Source: Dehalococcoidia bacterium
Lineage (GTDB): Bacteria > Chloroflexota > Dehalococcoidia > DSTF01 > JALHUB01
Direction: 5' to 3'
Assembly: GCA_022865685.1 (NCBI GenBank)
Contig: JALHUB010000124.1
Span: forward strand, 1-6,841
Length of the DNA stretch: 6,841 nt
The notes beneath the pieces are model-generated. The model saw only the letters and a program-made list of their open reading frames with translations, had not been told where the DNA came from and ran no database searches. Below, in pieces: positions 5,808-6,841 of this stretch (positions are counted from its first letter, which is position 1; each line of letters opens with the position of its first letter). The translations under genes were made by a program, and so were the position numbers.

Positions 5808-6841
5808 TCACTCGAGGGAGACGATGTAGCTGTAGTGGGGTTGGCCGCCATAGACGATGTCCACCTGGAGCGAAGGATACACCGCTCGGATTTCTCCCGC
5901 CAGTGCCTCGGTATCCTCTGCGGTGGACTGGGCGCCGTAGTAGATCGTGATGAGACTGGCCCGGTCGTTCACCAGCCGCCTCAGCGACTCACGCACCGCG
6001 GCCCGCGGCGAGTGCTCCGCCACCGCCAGCGTGCCATCGAGGAGAGCGATGTCCTGACCGACGCGGACGCGGAGGCCGCCGACGGTCGTCGTTCGGACCG
6101 CTTTCGTGACCTCGACCGTCTGCACGTCGCGGCGAGCATCCCCCATCAGTGCCGCGTTCTCGTCGAGGCCCCGCTCCGGGTTGAGGGCCAGGAGCGCCGC
6201 CATCCCCTGCGGCACCGACACCGTCCCGACGACACGGACGCGTTTCCGGCTGCTCCTCGCCGCCTGCTGCGCCCCCAGGATCACGTTCTTGGTGTTCGGC
6301 AGGACGATGACCTCTTCCTGGGGGCAGGACTCGATCGCTTCCAGGACCTGCTTGATGCTGGGGTTCATCGTGGCGCCTCCCGGCACGACGGCCGTTGCGC
6401 CGAGACTGCGGAAGACCTCCTCAAGCCCCGCGCCGGACACAACGACGACAGTGCCGACGACACCGATGTCGGGCGCGTGGCCCGACGCCTGCACGCGGGC
6501 GACGAACTGCTCCGCCTGCGCCTCGATGTTCTCCACCTTGATCTGCGTGAGCTCGCCGAGCATCCGGCCATGGGAGATGGCGATCTCGGGCTGGGCTGTG
6601 TGCAGGTGCACCCGCAGCAGCGTCTCGTCGCCGACGACGAGGACGGAGTCGCCCAGCTCCAGCATGCGCTCCAGCGTCGCACCGGCGTTGAGCTTCTCGC
6701 CGCTGACGAGGAACTCCGTGCAGTAGCCGTACTTGCCTTCGCCCCCATCGTGCACAGCGGTCGTCGTCCGCGCCCACGTGCGCTCCGGGTCCTGGACGGC
6801 GAGCGGCGCCAGCGAGGCGAGGTCGCCGCGCAGGTAGCGCA
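5808..6841 (-). CDS. fakA: FakA/YloV-type fatty acid kinase, DAK domain protein (N-terminus cut by window edge)
   Basis: Kinase subunit of the fatty acid kinase system: FakA phosphorylates fatty acids bound to FakB/DegV. Only the last 343 codons are in the window. The frame is open to 6841, so the true start and the N-terminal DhaL-type ATP-binding domain lie outside; the GTG at 6753-6755 is an internal valine, not a start. The middle domain shows YGYCTEF (Cys codon at 6720-6722) and RVHLHT (His codons at 6600-6602 and 6606-6608), matching the Cys-His-His zinc site of S. aureus FakA. The C-terminal DegV-like domain shows VPGGATMNPS, VIVLPNTKN, a VPQGMAALLALNP segment, a TIYYGAQ segment and the terminal YGGQPHYSYIVSLE, all typical of YloV proteins. 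Full-length members are about 530-560 residues. The gene is followed after 27 bases by its likely partner fakB and then by recG, a common bacterial gene order. Confidence 0.92.
   Translation of the reverse strand, partial: RYLRGDLASLAPLAVQDPERTWARTTTAVHDGGEGKYGYCTEFLVSGEKLNAGATLERMLELGDSVLVVGDETLLRVHLHTAQPEIAISHGRMLGELTQIKVENIEAQAEQFVARVQASGHAPDIGVVGTVVVVSGAGLEEVFRSLGATAVVPGGATMNPSIKQVLEAIESCPQEEVIVLPNTKNVILGAQQAARSSRKRVRVVGTVSVPQGMAALLALNPERGLDENAALMGDARRDVQTVEVTKAVRTTTVGGLRVRVGQDIALLDGTLAVAEHSPRAAVRESLRRLVNDRASLITIYYGAQSTAEDTEALAGEIRAVYPSLQVDIVYGGQPHYSYIVSLE

Overview
The window is a compact, GC-rich bacterial chromosome segment with six protein-coding genes, all on the minus strand. They are separated by 0-27 bases or overlap by 4. 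The first and last genes in transcription order run off the window edges. Almost every base is coding. No rRNA, tRNA, CRISPR array, insertion sequence, attachment site, convincing promoter or terminator is visible, so this looks like the interior of one long transcription unit or several fused ones.

Transcription order is right to left. (1) 6841-5808: the C-terminal part of a FakA/YloV-type fatty acid kinase (DAK/DegV-associated protein). (2) 5780-4932: a complete DegV/FakB fatty-acid-binding protein. (3) 4935-2482: a complete RecG branch-migration helicase with an extended N-terminus and a probable TTG start overlapping the FakB stop. (4) 2462-1665: a compact PHP-domain metal-dependent phosphoesterase. 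(5) 1668-523: a GT4 glycosyltransferase very like phosphatidylinositol mannosyltransferase PimA, overlapping gene 4 by an ATGA junction. (6) 501-1: the N-terminal five-sixths or so of a CDP-alcohol phosphatidyltransferase resembling phosphatidylinositol-phosphate synthase (PgsA1), probably starting at TTG behind a strong Shine-Dalgarno sequence.

The genes form two themes. FakA plus FakB is a fatty acid activation pair, which activates exogenous or recycled fatty acids as acyl phosphate, and it is followed by RecG in an order seen in many bacteria (fakA-degV/sda-recG). The second block looks like inositol phospholipid and glycolipid synthesis: a CDP-alcohol phosphotransferase would make the phospho-head-group lipid, a PimA-like enzyme would glycosylate it, and the PHP protein coupled to the latter is a phosphoesterase of unknown substrate.

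The organism is probably a GC-rich bacterium outside the model groups. My best guess is Chloroflexota (Dehalococcoidia-like), from the fakA-degV-recG order, the type of RecG N-terminal extension, and PimA/PgsA1-like proteins without other actinobacterial hallmarks. An actinobacterial or other GC-rich lineage cannot be excluded from the sequence alone. I see no defence, mobile or otherwise dramatic undescribed system. The most interesting lead is the PHP-PimA-PIP synthase cluster.
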